Assembly (NCBI GenBank): GCA_021835265.1
Contig: JAKBQK010000496.1
Span: forward strand, 1 to 7,965
Source of the DNA: Thermoplasmata archaeon
GTDB taxonomy: Archaea; Thermoplasmatota; Thermoplasmata; Thermoplasmatales; Thermoplasmataceae
Direction of reading: 5' to 3'
DNA length: 7,965 nucleotides
Below the pieces are notes generated by a model. It made no database searches. It was not told the DNA's origin and was given only the letters and a program-made list of their open reading frames with translations. Both the position numbers and the translations under genes were made by a program. Within the stretch, counting starts at the first letter, position 1. Each line of letters starts with the position of its first letter. This document shows, piece by piece, positions 1 to 6,197 of this stretch.

Positions 1-628
1 CCGATCTCCCTACACTTAAGATTAGGATATCATTGTCCTTTACATTTAACGAACTTCGTATATTAGTAATTCCCGGATGAAATATTTGAAAATCAACATA
101 AGGGTATACCACTTGAACTCTTTTTTCATCAAGTCCCAGTTTGCTTATAAACTCATTTCTTGTGAACCCAGAATTTACTATGATAAAATTGGCTTCCCTA
201 AATCTTTTATACATTGCGCTCATATATAATTTCAAAAAAGTAGATTTGTCCGCACTATTAAGATAATATAAATCATGACCTATGACTATTGTTTTTTTAT
301 AATACTTCGTAAGTGGGAGAAGCGATGGTCCCGACAAAATTGCTACGTCTGCTCGTATTCCTTTGAATGCCCTCCAGTTGAATCCAGAAATGAAATTTAA
401 GGCCAATTTTCCATTATATGCATATTTTGATTTCCCCCGGTTGTTATAAAAAAAACCATAATATTTATATATATTTTTATCAGCAGGTATGTCATTTGAG
501 ATAAGAAATTGATGAAAAGAAGTATTAACATTATGCTCCTTTAAATTTTCATAAATCTTATAAGCGTGTGAAAAAGTTCCACTAAATACGTGCTGATCAT
601 TTATTATAGCCACTTCTAGCTTATTCAA
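1..628 (-). CDS. GT4-family glycosyltransferase, N-terminal part (truncated by window edge)
   Basis: The minus strand is open from position 628 to the left edge and gives 209 residues. The fold pattern is GT-B/GT4. A first beta strand with a glycine-containing loop (VAIINDQHVFSGTF, residues 6-19) is followed by a strand ending in GHD (117-119). Residues 152-160 (NSGFTRNEF) and 173-179 (VVYPYVD) match the conserved linker of GT4 enzymes, where the N-domain ends with S.FTR..F...... V.YP.VD. The window ends just as the C-terminal nucleotide-sugar domain begins (ILILSVGRS, 201-209). The role inferred from the family is transfer of a sugar from a nucleotide-sugar donor to a growing glycan at the cytoplasmic membrane face. 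The start chosen is TTG at 628-626, preceded by a purine-rich GGAAGGG. The in-frame GTG at 613 is an alternative, and no ATG precedes the first strand. An in-frame TAA lies a few codons upstream. It is divergent from the DUF2079 gene. The donor and acceptor cannot be read from the sequence. Confidence 0.88.
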   Translation of the reverse strand, partial: MNKLEVAIINDQHVFSGTFSHAYKIYENLKEHNVNTSFHQFLISNDIPADKNIYKYYGFFYNNRGKSKYAYNGKLALNFISGFNWRAFKGIRADVAILSGPSLLPLTKYYKKTIVIGHDLYYLNSADKSTFLKLYMSAMYKRFREANFIIVNSGFTRNEFISKLGLDEKRVQVVYPYVDFQIFHPGITNIRSSLNVKDNDILILSVGRS

Positions 629-661
629 TTTCCCTTCCTGTGGGAGATATTCTTATATCAT

Positions 662-669
662 TTATATTT
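662..669 (-). promoter_or_regulatory. Possible archaeal TATA box for the leftward GT4 gene
   Basis: On the minus strand an AAATATAA octamer is centred about 37 nt upstream of the TTG start at 628. That would place a transcription start near 640 with a leader of about ten bases carrying the GGAAGGG stretch. In a region this AT-rich such octamers arise by chance, so this is only a candidate. Confidence 0.25.
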
Positions 670-700
670 TAAATGCTCTTCATGAAAATACATAGAAGCC

Positions 701-707
701 TTTAATA
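701..707 (+). promoter_or_regulatory. Possible archaeal TATA box for the DUF2079 gene
   Basis: TTTAATA is centred about 26 nt upstream of the GTG start at 730. This is the spacing expected for a leaderless archaeal transcript that starts at the initiation codon. There is no purine-rich ribosome-binding site in front of the GTG, which fits leaderless translation. The motif is weak and the background is AT-rich. Confidence 0.3.
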
Positions 708-729
708 CCTCTTAATTATTTTACAAATT

Positions 730-2628
730 GTGTTTTCAAAGCAGAAAAGTGTCTTATTTCTTAGAAAACTTATACCATACATTCCTCCAATTATTCCTGC
801 TTTGGCATTTATAATAGTCATTGGATACTTTAACATTCTTCTATACTATACATATCAATACACTCAGTATGACTTGGGCATTACCTATAGGACATTATAC
901 AATTTCCACGTTTCATACCATCTCTATAATTGGCCGCATCCACCTTTGGAGGAACCGGAAACCTTCTCGAAATTGATCTATATTCCATTGTCCTTTACTT
1001 TGTATATTTATAACGCGCCACTTACATTGCTTTTTGACCAAATCATTTTTATAGCAATTGGTGGGTGGACGATTTTTTTTATATCGCGACAACTAACGAA
1101 TAGTCTCAAGCTTTCTTTACTTATAGAAATAATTTATTTTGTTTATCCTGCTACTTATGGATTTATGACTCAGGGAGGAAATCTAATGGTTTTCTTTGAA
1201 CCATTACTTTTAATAAGCTACTATTTTTATATTAAGAATAATAAAATAATGACCGCTTTGTTCCTCGCATTGGCTGCTATTAGCAATTTTCTGGCACCAC
1301 TTATAATCCTTGCTCTTTTATCATTACCATATTTGAGTAAATTCGCCTCTTATATTAAAAATATAATGAAATCAAAGGAGAAAGGAATAATTAAAAATAA
1401 ATTAAAATTTAACAAAGAAACAGCTTGGCAAATCTCTTTTTTCGTCATTCCACTCTTATTCTTTTTAATTAGTATAAAATTGTACGGTTTAAGCGATTTG
1501 ATCTCTGCAAGCAGACTCAGTAATTCAACCACGACCGCCAGTGCATCCGGATGGAACTTTTTGCGATCCATTTCTGATGACTTTTCAACAAAACTTTCAT
1601 TTCTGAATACCGTCATGGAACCTCTACTGTACTTACCACTATTGAGCATCTATTCTCTTCCAATATTAGTTTATTTACTAGTTTCCTGGTATTCGAATCA
1701 AACTACTTACTATGATATATTAACGCGACAGTACACATATTTATTCGCAGGATTTCTTTTTATCTCACTCATTCACGTCTTCAAAAATTTTAATTTTAAT
1801 AAGAAAATATTGAAAAAAATAGCAATATTAATAATAATTTCAAGTGTTGTTTCCTTTTCTCTTTATTCCCCATTCAGCATTGGAAATTTTCAATCAGGAA
1901 ACATAGACAAAGATACTACAGTTACGCCATTGGAAAAAAATCTTACTAAAGCATTTAACTTAATTCCGATGAACGCTTCAGTGTTAGTTCAGAATGACGT
2001 AGTGCAATTAGATAACAGACCAAATGTGTATTTTCCGGGGTACTACAATAATGAAACAGTACAATATGCTGTGTTTATTCCATTTACGCGTGGTATAGGG
2101 CAATCTGCTTATTCTGGATTTGATCAAGCTATTGCCAATGAATTTGCAAACAACGCTTCTTATGGAATTTATGTAAGACTGGGAAATGTTGAGATTTACA
2201 AATTGCATTTTGTTGGTTCTCCTGCAATGTTTTGTGGAGAAAAATTCAATGGAACAGGTAACTTTTACACGCAATCTTCAAAAACCTCTGTAAATTATTC
2301 ATTCGAAACAAGTTATGTCGAACTCTCTCCTGGCTACTATAACCTTACCTTCGTGGAAAAAGTTTCGTCAGCTTCAAATTTAACCCCGAAAGATATCTCT
2401 GGGAAAATTTCAATAATGGGCAGTAATGGATATTTATTTAATTACAACTCAACATTCTTCGAATCATCCTCCATAGGGAATTTTACAGTATTTTCTGGAA
2501 AGATGTTAATACAACATTTTGATTCTTATTATATAAGTTTAGGGATACAAAGTTCAATTGCTGGCAATTTTACATTTCTCGGAAATCCTCAATTCACCAT
2601 AATAAGCGAAAACAATGGCGTCAGTTAA
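730..2628 (+). CDS. DUF2079-like polytopic membrane protein with a glycosylation-rich external C-terminal domain
   Basis: A 632-residue protein starting at GTG 730; no in-frame ATG fits better, because the first membrane segment begins near residue 16. The N-terminal two thirds is hydrophobic: a helix at about 16-41, then repeated segments between about 83 and 200, 233-250, 298-319, 337-350 and 361-380. Family-like features are YDLGI near 47-51 after the first helix, a PLTLLFDQ stretch (97-104), and FEP (156-158) where family members usually carry FHPE. At 412-436 a segment reading P.NASVLVQND....NRPNVYFPG matches the conserved domain that follows the membrane region in DUF2079 proteins. After residue 400 the chain is soluble, rich in Asn, Ser, Thr and Tyr, and carries eleven N-X-S/T sequons. 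DUF2079 proteins are thought to be GT-C-like, but their function is not established. The glycosyltransferase neighbours suggest a part in surface glycan assembly; this is inference. It stands alone on its strand, with about 100 bp to the divergent GT4 gene. Confidence 0.8.
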   Translation: MFSKQKSVLFLRKLIPYIPPIIPALAFIIVIGYFNILLYYTYQYTQYDLGITYRTLYNFHVSYHLYNWPHPPLEEPETFSKLIYIPLSFTLYIYNAPLTLLFDQIIFIAIGGWTIFFISRQLTNSLKLSLLIEIIYFVYPATYGFMTQGGNLMVFFEPLLLISYYFYIKNNKIMTALFLALAAISNFLAPLIILALLSLPYLSKFASYIKNIMKSKEKGIIKNKLKFNKETAWQISFFVIPLLFFLISIKLYGLSDLISASRLSNSTTTASASGWNFLRSISDDFSTKLSFLNTVMEPLLYLPLLSIYSLPILVYLLVSWYSNQTTYYDILTRQYTYLFAGFLFISLIHVFKNFNFNKKILKKIAILIIISSVVSFSLYSPFSIGNFQSGNIDKDTTVTPLEKNLTKAFNLIPMNASVLVQNDVVQLDNRPNVYFPGYYNNETVQYAVFIPFTRGIGQSAYSGFDQAIANEFANNASYGIYVRLGNVEIYKLHFVGSPAMFCGEKFNGTGNFYTQSSKTSVNYSFETSYVELSPGYYNLTFVEKVSSASNLTPKDISGKISIMGSNGYLFNYNSTFFESSSIGNFTVFSGKMLIQHFDSYYISLGIQSSIAGNFTFLGNPQFTIISENNGVS

Positions 2629-2844
2629 AATAAACACACTAAATCAAGAGAAATGATATCGCCAATGAGTAATTTTACCAGTTATTATAGAGAGATGATA
2701 ATAAATATTCCCGGAGTATTCTAAAAACTACAACAGAAAACCTCTTTTATGACTTCATAATGAATATTCATGAGCCTTTACCACACCGGTTTATCCGAAT
2801 TATACAAGATCAATTTGCTTCAAATTCTGGTGTAGCGGATCACT

Positions 2845-3654
2845 TTATAAAAATCTCAATTTCCGGTAGTAGAGGTTCTTAACAGAATTGGGAATTCTAT
2901 TAAAATATTTTGAACCACGTAACCAAAAAGCAGTTATAGATATAGTATAGGATAAACTAGTCATTAGAATATTAAATTTACTTCCGTAACTATGTTTATA
3001 TTTTATTGGAATCTCAATTGTTTTCAATCCAGCCTTCTTTGAATAAATAAATAAGGCAGAAAGAAAAAAAGCGTTGGAGACTGTTATGTTCATTAGAAAA
3101 GGAACTATTGCACTTCTTCTTAAGATTTTGTAACCACATTGCGTATCATTTACATCTACCCTGAAAATTAATCTGAGTATCATATTGAACACCCTACTGA
3201 CTGTACGTCTCCTTAATGGGATAAAATTACCTTTCAGGTTGTATCTGTCAAAGTTGATTATATCATATTGATTTGTCTCTAACCTAGAAATGGAATCTAT
3301 TAAGTCCTTTAAACTGGTGCTTCCATCAGCGTCCATCAAAATTATTAAATTCCCTTTTGATGAAAAGATTCCTCTTTTAATTGCGCCTCCCATACCCTCC
3401 CTTTTAGAGGAATGATTTGCCTTGATAACGTGATAATTTTTTTCAAATAAATTAACAATATCGAGAGTCTTATCATTTCCATCCACAGCTACTATTACCT
3501 CCCAATTTAAATTTCTATCAGCAATTAAAACTTTAATTTCCTCAAGCACTGGTACAATCCTTTTTTCCTCGTTATAAGCTGGTATAATTATGGAAACCTC
3601 CGCTTGAGACTTTAATTGTACAGTTTCGCTTATATATTTTTGCAATGGTTTCAT
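2845..3654 (-). CDS. GT2-family glycosyltransferase, dolichyl-phosphate sugar synthase type
   Basis: A complete 269-residue GT-A enzyme. Visible motifs in order: VSIIIPAYNEE (20-30), the first nucleotide-binding strand; AVDGNDKT (56-63), matching the VDDGS-type donor-binding aspartate; a glycine-rich KREGMGGAIKRGI (84-96); LMDADGS (106-112), the metal-binding DXD; RRR (148-150); and NDTQCGYK (169-176). This set is typical of the DPM1/ALG5-like branch of GT2, which moves a sugar from UDP- or GDP-sugar to a polyprenyl (dolichyl) phosphate on the cytoplasmic membrane face. Which sugar is used cannot be told. There is no clear C-terminal transmembrane pair; at most one weak hydrophobic stretch occurs near 228-246. 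The ATG at 3654 gives about 19 residues before the first strand, a normal length. The gene is monocistronic, with the DUF2079 gene ending 216 bp to the left on the other strand and a divergent dead transketolase fragment upstream. It probably supplies lipid-linked sugar for the glycan made by this locus. Confidence 0.9.
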   Translation of the reverse strand: MKPLQKYISETVQLKSQAEVSIIIPAYNEEKRIVPVLEEIKVLIADRNLNWEVIVAVDGNDKTLDIVNLFEKNYHVIKANHSSKREGMGGAIKRGIFSSKGNLIILMDADGSTSLKDLIDSISRLETNQYDIINFDRYNLKGNFIPLRRRTVSRVFNMILRLIFRVDVNDTQCGYKILRRSAIVPFLMNITVSNAFFLSALFIYSKKAGLKTIEIPIKYKHSYGSKFNILMTSLSYTISITAFWLRGSKYFNRIPNSVKNLYYRKLRFL

Positions 3655-3668
3655 AATGGAAATACTCT

Positions 3669-3680
3669 ATTTATTTATTT
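3669..3680 (-). promoter_or_regulatory. Possible TATA element for the minus-strand GT2 gene
   Basis: The minus strand reads AAATAAATAAAT about 21 nt before the ATG at 3654, with no purine-rich ribosome-binding site between. This suits a near-leaderless archaeal promoter, but its simple-repeat nature in AT-rich DNA makes it a weak call. Confidence 0.3.
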
Positions 3681-3791
3681 GTGATGTTGAAATTTCTCGA
3701 AAATACTTATTGAATAACTTTGCAGTTTACATCCTCTTTTGTTATGAGTGCATTATTTTCAATAATTAAATATACTTCGTTTTTAATCTTG

Positions 3792-3962
3792 GCGAAATTT
3801 CAAACCATTCCCATAGTAGAAAGTAAACCTTCGTTATTAATAGCGCATACAATTAAAGGAAAAGGGGTAAAGGAAATGGAAGACAGATTAGAATGGCATT
3901 ATAAATCGCCTTCGGATGATGATGTATATAATTTTATTAAACAACTTGGTGGTAATGAATGA
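3792..3962 (+). pseudogene. Transketolase N-terminal subunit, 3' end only
   Basis: About 56 codons of recognisable transketolase. The segment KPSLLIAHTIKGKGVKEMED followed by EWHYKSPSDDDVYNFIKQLG matches the end of the thiamine-diphosphate-binding half of split transketolases, where xxIIAHTxKGKGVxxMExxxxWHxKxP is conserved. The histidine in EWH corresponds to an active-site histidine. The open frame extends left to 3720, but those residues do not look like transketolase, so homology starts near 3792. The first 200 or more residues, including most of the cofactor site, are missing, so it cannot be functional. It ends in TGA overlapping the next start as ATGA, the usual coupling of the two subunit genes. 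It was probably once part of a complete pair serving pentose or heptose supply, or a sugar-biosynthesis step in this locus; that role is inferred. Confidence 0.85.
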
Positions 3963-4102
3963 GAACTGCATTTGTGCGTGAACTTGAGACTATTATGAAG
4001 AATGACAGAAATGCATTCCTTCTCACAGGTGATCTGGGTTATTCCGTTTTTGAGAAGATAAAAGATCAATTTCCAGAGCAATATATAACCTTAATTCGTT
4101 AA
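3959..4102 (+). pseudogene. Transketolase C-terminal subunit, 5' end, interrupted after about 44 codons
   Basis: It starts at ATG 3959 inside the ATGA overlap with the preceding fragment. The 47-residue frame begins MRTAFVRELETIMKNDRN and continues FLLTGDLGYSVFEKI, then FPEQYIT. This matches the N-terminus of the transketolase C-terminal subunit, where the family continues YINVGIAEQNMIG. Here the homology breaks at Y-I-T near 4088, and three foreign codons lead to a TAA at 4100. The coding bases before the break are otherwise clean. The continuation of the same gene appears about 0.7 kb downstream near 4803, so the gene looks split by inserted DNA rather than simply truncated. Confidence 0.85.
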
Positions 4103-4222
4103 GAATGTAGGCATAAGTTCCGGTTTGATCGAGAACTCTTCGATGATATCTATCTCTTCCCTCGTGATTTCTGCCATTATTCCTCTGCCATTCTGCAGTT
4201 TTATCTTTCTCACTTTGTGAAG
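4091..4222 (-). other. Unidentified minus-strand coding remnant at the transketolase break
   Basis: The minus strand is open for about 43 codons and reads VRKIKLQNGRGIMAEITREE, then IDIIEEFSIKPELMP and PTFLTN, stopping at TAA 4093-4091. The composition (charged, amphipathic, EEIDIIEEF) looks like real protein rather than antisense noise. The stop lies exactly where transketolase homology ends. A GTG at 4213 could open a 40-residue peptide. I do not recognise the family. It may be the end of a mobile-element gene or of an unrelated gene dragged in with the insert. No promoter or ribosome-binding site stands out. Confidence 0.25.
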
Positions 4223-4249
4223 TCATATAATTATTTTTTCCTTGGAATA

Positions 4250-4602
4250 TCTGCTTGCGAGATCTGTTATCTTCATCCGGATAAACATGTCGGATTTCTT
4301 ATTTTTCACAAGCTACTGAGATTTATACACAACAAGGAGAAGAAGACGCATGTCAAAGGATTGTGCATAGAAAGCAAGATGGGCAATGACAATTGCAGTT
4401 GGTACAATCATCCTGAAAATAAACCGGTAATGGAATACTATGATTATGTGAAGAACAGAAAGGGGTCAGGAAATTTTCTACATGTATCACCATGAGAAAA
4501 CTCATAAGAATGATATTCACCATACTTAAGAAGAGGAAGGAGTTGAAATATGAAAGTCCAGCAATAACTCTAACCAGAATATCAAAGCTGGAGAAGGCCT
4601 GA
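4250..4602 (+). pseudogene. IS110-family transposase, C-terminal relic with frameshifts
   Basis: Pieces of the C-terminal (Transposase_20/IS116) domain lie in order but in different frames. Around 4260-4340 there is HPDKHVGFL and, in another frame, ATEIYTQQGE, resembling the segment before the S-G..... HISK motif. At 4374-4412, in frame with 4365, is ARWAMTIAVGTII, equivalent to the ARWAL.MAA helix of this family. From 4409, in a different frame, comes HPENKPVMEYYDYVKNRKGS. From 4492, in a third frame, comes MRKLIRMIFTILKKRKE ending in LTRISKLEKA and TGA at 4600-4602, the usual basic C-terminus. A TAG interrupts at 4368-4370. The catalytic DEDD N-terminal half is absent, so it is dead. It sits inside the broken transketolase C-subunit gene and is probably part of what split it. 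Confidence 0.8.
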
Positions 4603-4637
4603 ACAGTCCGGATAAACGGGTCAACGGAATATCAAGC

Positions 4638-4666
4638 ATGGCTTATTGACACATGAGTCAATCCAT
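4638..4666 (+). repeat. Hairpin just downstream of the IS110 relic
   Basis: An inverted repeat: ATGG (4638-4641), a three-base bulge CTT, ATTGAC (4645-4650), a six-base loop, GTCAAT (4657-4662), CCAT (4663-4666). All ten pairs are Watson-Crick. It begins 36 bp after the transposase stop, so it lies in what would be the non-coding end of the element, where IS110-group elements carry structured RNA or end sequences. It could equally be chance or unrelated debris. The remaining bases to about 4800 contain nothing I can name. Confidence 0.4.
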
Positions 4667-4802
4667 GAACTCCTTGTTCTGAGTACCATTATCTGTCTTC
4701 GCTATGTTGTCAGATTGCCTACTTGAATGCTTATGTGTGTTTGCGAAAATGCACGAAAATTAACCTGCAATTACAGAGAAGCAATAATCCCTCACAGTCT
4801 TA

Positions 4803-4970
4803 AGGATATATTCATAAATGAGGTAGTATTGGGAATGTAGCAACGGAAGGCTGACCTGAGAATTTACATGCGTGTATATTCAATAATACCGTTCATAGCA
4901 TTTCGGCTGTTTGAACAGGTATGGAATGATATCAGTAGTGAGCAGGACAATGCCGTTCGATTAGGGGGGA
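4803..4970 (+). pseudogene. Transketolase C-terminal subunit, second fragment (decayed)
   Basis: Transketolase coding resumes here on the same strand. From 4868 the frame reads MRVYSIIPFIAFRLFEQVWN then DISSEQDNAVRLGG, matching the VYSIIPF...R.FEQIRNDIC..N..VRLVG segment of transketolase C-subunits, where the family has R-ND after the EQ. Upstream the trace is broken: FIN at 4811-4819 in the same frame, then IGNVATEG (4828-4851) one frame over. Together these approximate the family's FINVG.AEQNMIGVA.G with a deletion and a compensating frameshift. A TAG lies at 4838-4840 in the main frame. FIN corresponds to the point where the first fragment stops, so the two pieces are nearly contiguous in the ancestral protein. 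The rest of the subunit, about two thirds, is missing and is replaced at about 4970 by the glycosyltransferase gene. Confidence 0.75.
4964..4969 (+). promoter_or_regulatory. Ribosome-binding site that fixes the TTG start at 4976
   Basis: A run of six G lies six bases before an in-frame TTG. It can pair in part with the CCUCC-type 3' end of archaeal 16S rRNA. The ATG at 4971 between them is out of frame and meets a stop after one codon. The ATG at 4868 lies inside transketolase residue and has no comparable site. Confidence 0.5.
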
Positions 4971-4975
4971 ATGAA

Positions 4976-5974
4976 TTGAATAAAACTGATTCTAATAAAA
5001 TAGGAATTTGTATTCCAACTTATAACAGATCTTTATACTTAAAGGAATGCCTTGAATCGATAACAAGTGAAGTTATAAAATTTGGTTTCCCGATTTATAT
5101 CTCTGATAATTGCTCAGATGATGATACCAATAATGTCATTGATTCGTATAAACAGAGATACTGGAATCTTATATATTCAAGAAATTTATCAAACGTAGGA
5201 CCGTACAAAAATATCTTAAAATTGATAGAAATTGTTAAAACAGAGTACCTTTGGTTAATGGGCGATGATGATGCAATTCTTCCGGAAAGCGTTCAAAAAA
5301 TAATTGAAAAACTTAACAGAGGATATGATTTTTTAGTGCTGAATGCCACTCCCTGTGACAAGAATTTAAAACCTAAAATTTCAAAAGAAAAATTAATCAA
5401 TATTGATAGTGACCTTGAAATTGGAAAAGGTGATAGTCAAAAACTTCTGGTAACACTTCGAGATTCATCATATCATGGATATATGTCTTCCATGATTATT
5501 AGAACTGAACTTGTCCAAAAACTTGTTATAAAATACTGCAACAAATCATTTTTACTATATGATAGTAGTTGGCTCCCTTTAGCTATTTTTTATGAGGCTA
5601 TTACTAATAGACAAGGACTCTTTATATCGCAACCAATGATTCTAAATAGAGATAATACTAGAACGAGCGGAAAAAACTATTGGAATTACATTTACATAGA
5701 TTACATTAAAGCTATTGAATATCTAGGATCAGTTGGATATAATACTCAGACCCTTAAAGAATCATTAAATTTTACAGTAAGAAATGTATTTTATATTGCA
5801 AAATTTTCAAAATATTTATCCCATAATACCAAATTGTTTGATAATTATATAAAAAAAAATAATCTTATGCCCTTTTACATTAAATTGGTTATCATTGCTA
5901 CAGACCTAATATATTCTAGGCACTTTATGAATATCAGGAACAAGTTATTAAAGAATTTTCACATTACTTTCTGA
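4976..5974 (+). CDS. GT2-family glycosyltransferase, abequosyltransferase-like
   Basis: A 332-residue GT-A glycosyltransferase when started at TTG 4976. Motifs, numbered from this start: IGICIPTYNRS (9-19), the nucleotide-binding first strand; YISDNCSDDDT (41-51), the donor-binding aspartates; SNVGPYKNIL (72-81); and LWLMGDDDAILPE (92-104), the metal-binding DXD in the form GDDD. This arrangement with ..RN..NVG...N and WL.GDDD is that of the RfbV/abequosyltransferase-like GT2 branch that adds a deoxyhexose or similar sugar to an O-unit. The true donor is unknown. The C-terminal 150 residues are basic and aromatic, with a weak amphipathic stretch near the end (MPFYIKLVIIATDLIY) that could touch the membrane. 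The open frame continues upstream to an ATG at 4868, but those 36 codons are transketolase relic, so the longer form would be an accidental chimera. The gene is intact despite dead genes on both sides. Confidence 0.87.
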   Translation: MNKTDSNKIGICIPTYNRSLYLKECLESITSEVIKFGFPIYISDNCSDDDTNNVIDSYKQRYWNLIYSRNLSNVGPYKNILKLIEIVKTEYLWLMGDDDAILPESVQKIIEKLNRGYDFLVLNATPCDKNLKPKISKEKLINIDSDLEIGKGDSQKLLVTLRDSSYHGYMSSMIIRTELVQKLVIKYCNKSFLLYDSSWLPLAIFYEAITNRQGLFISQPMILNRDNTRTSGKNYWNYIYIDYIKAIEYLGSVGYNTQTLKESLNFTVRNVFYIAKFSKYLSHNTKLFDNYIKKNNLMPFYIKLVIIATDLIYSRHFMNIRNKLLKNFHITF

Positions 5975-6052
5975 ATTTATTGAGTTTAACAAATGGCGCA
6001 TATACTACTAAGCAAATATATTCGTAATTAGAGTAAGTACCCTAAAATAAGT

Positions 6053-6075
6053 TACATTAACTGAATTTTAATGTA
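6053..6075. repeat. Perfect inverted repeat downstream of the GT2 gene
   Basis: TACATTAA (6053-6060) and TTAATGTA (6068-6075) are perfect eight-base complements around a seven-base loop. It lies 79 bp after the GT2 stop codon and immediately before a second palindrome. There is no long T run after it, so it is not a typical intrinsic terminator on either strand. Confidence 0.5.
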
Positions 6076-6076
6076 C

Positions 6077-6102
6077 ATGAATTATGGCGACCATAGGTTC
6101 AT
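6077..6102. repeat. Imperfect palindrome adjacent to the first inverted repeat
   Basis: ATGAA (6077-6081) and TATGG (6083-6087) pair with CCATA (6091-6095) and TTCAT (6098-6102) around a CGA loop. This gives ten pairs with a one-base bulge opposite a two-base bulge. Only one base separates it from the repeat at 6053-6075. The spacer between 5975 and 6197 otherwise shows no gene. Confidence 0.45.
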
Positions 6103-6197
6103 ACAACTTGCATGTTTACCTTTATCACAATTCATTCCTGTTTCCTGAATTTTATAGGTATCTCAAATAGTTTATTGTTATAACATACCAATAATAT

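Noticed and set aside
1350..1649. A 99-residue minus-strand open frame inside the DUF2079 gene
   Set aside because: It is antisense to a well-supported membrane protein, has no recognisable motif, and its composition is what antisense of hydrophobic coding gives.
2008..2274. An 88-residue minus-strand open frame inside the DUF2079 gene
   Set aside because: It lies antisense to the conserved soluble domain of the same gene and resembles nothing.
2780..2840. Crossing short complementary pieces (ACACC with GGTGT, ATCCG with CGGAT) that could suggest a pseudoknot
   Set aside because: The arms are only five bases with large spacing, which is expected by chance.
2691..2882. A plus-strand open frame of about 63 codons (ATG at 2760, reading MNIHEPLPHRFIRII) in the spacer between the DUF2079 and GT2 genes
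   Set aside because: The peptide looks slightly protein-like, but it has no ribosome-binding site, overlaps the end of the opposite-strand GT2 gene, and matches no family I know. It is too weak to call a gene.
3899..4081. A 60-residue minus-strand open frame across the transketolase junction
   Set aside because: It is antisense to clearly recognisable transketolase sequence on the plus strand.
4023..4226. A 67-residue minus-strand frame (MTSQSEKDKTAEW…)
   Set aside because: It runs partly antisense to transketolase, and its other part is out of frame with the more protein-like remnant at 4091-4222.
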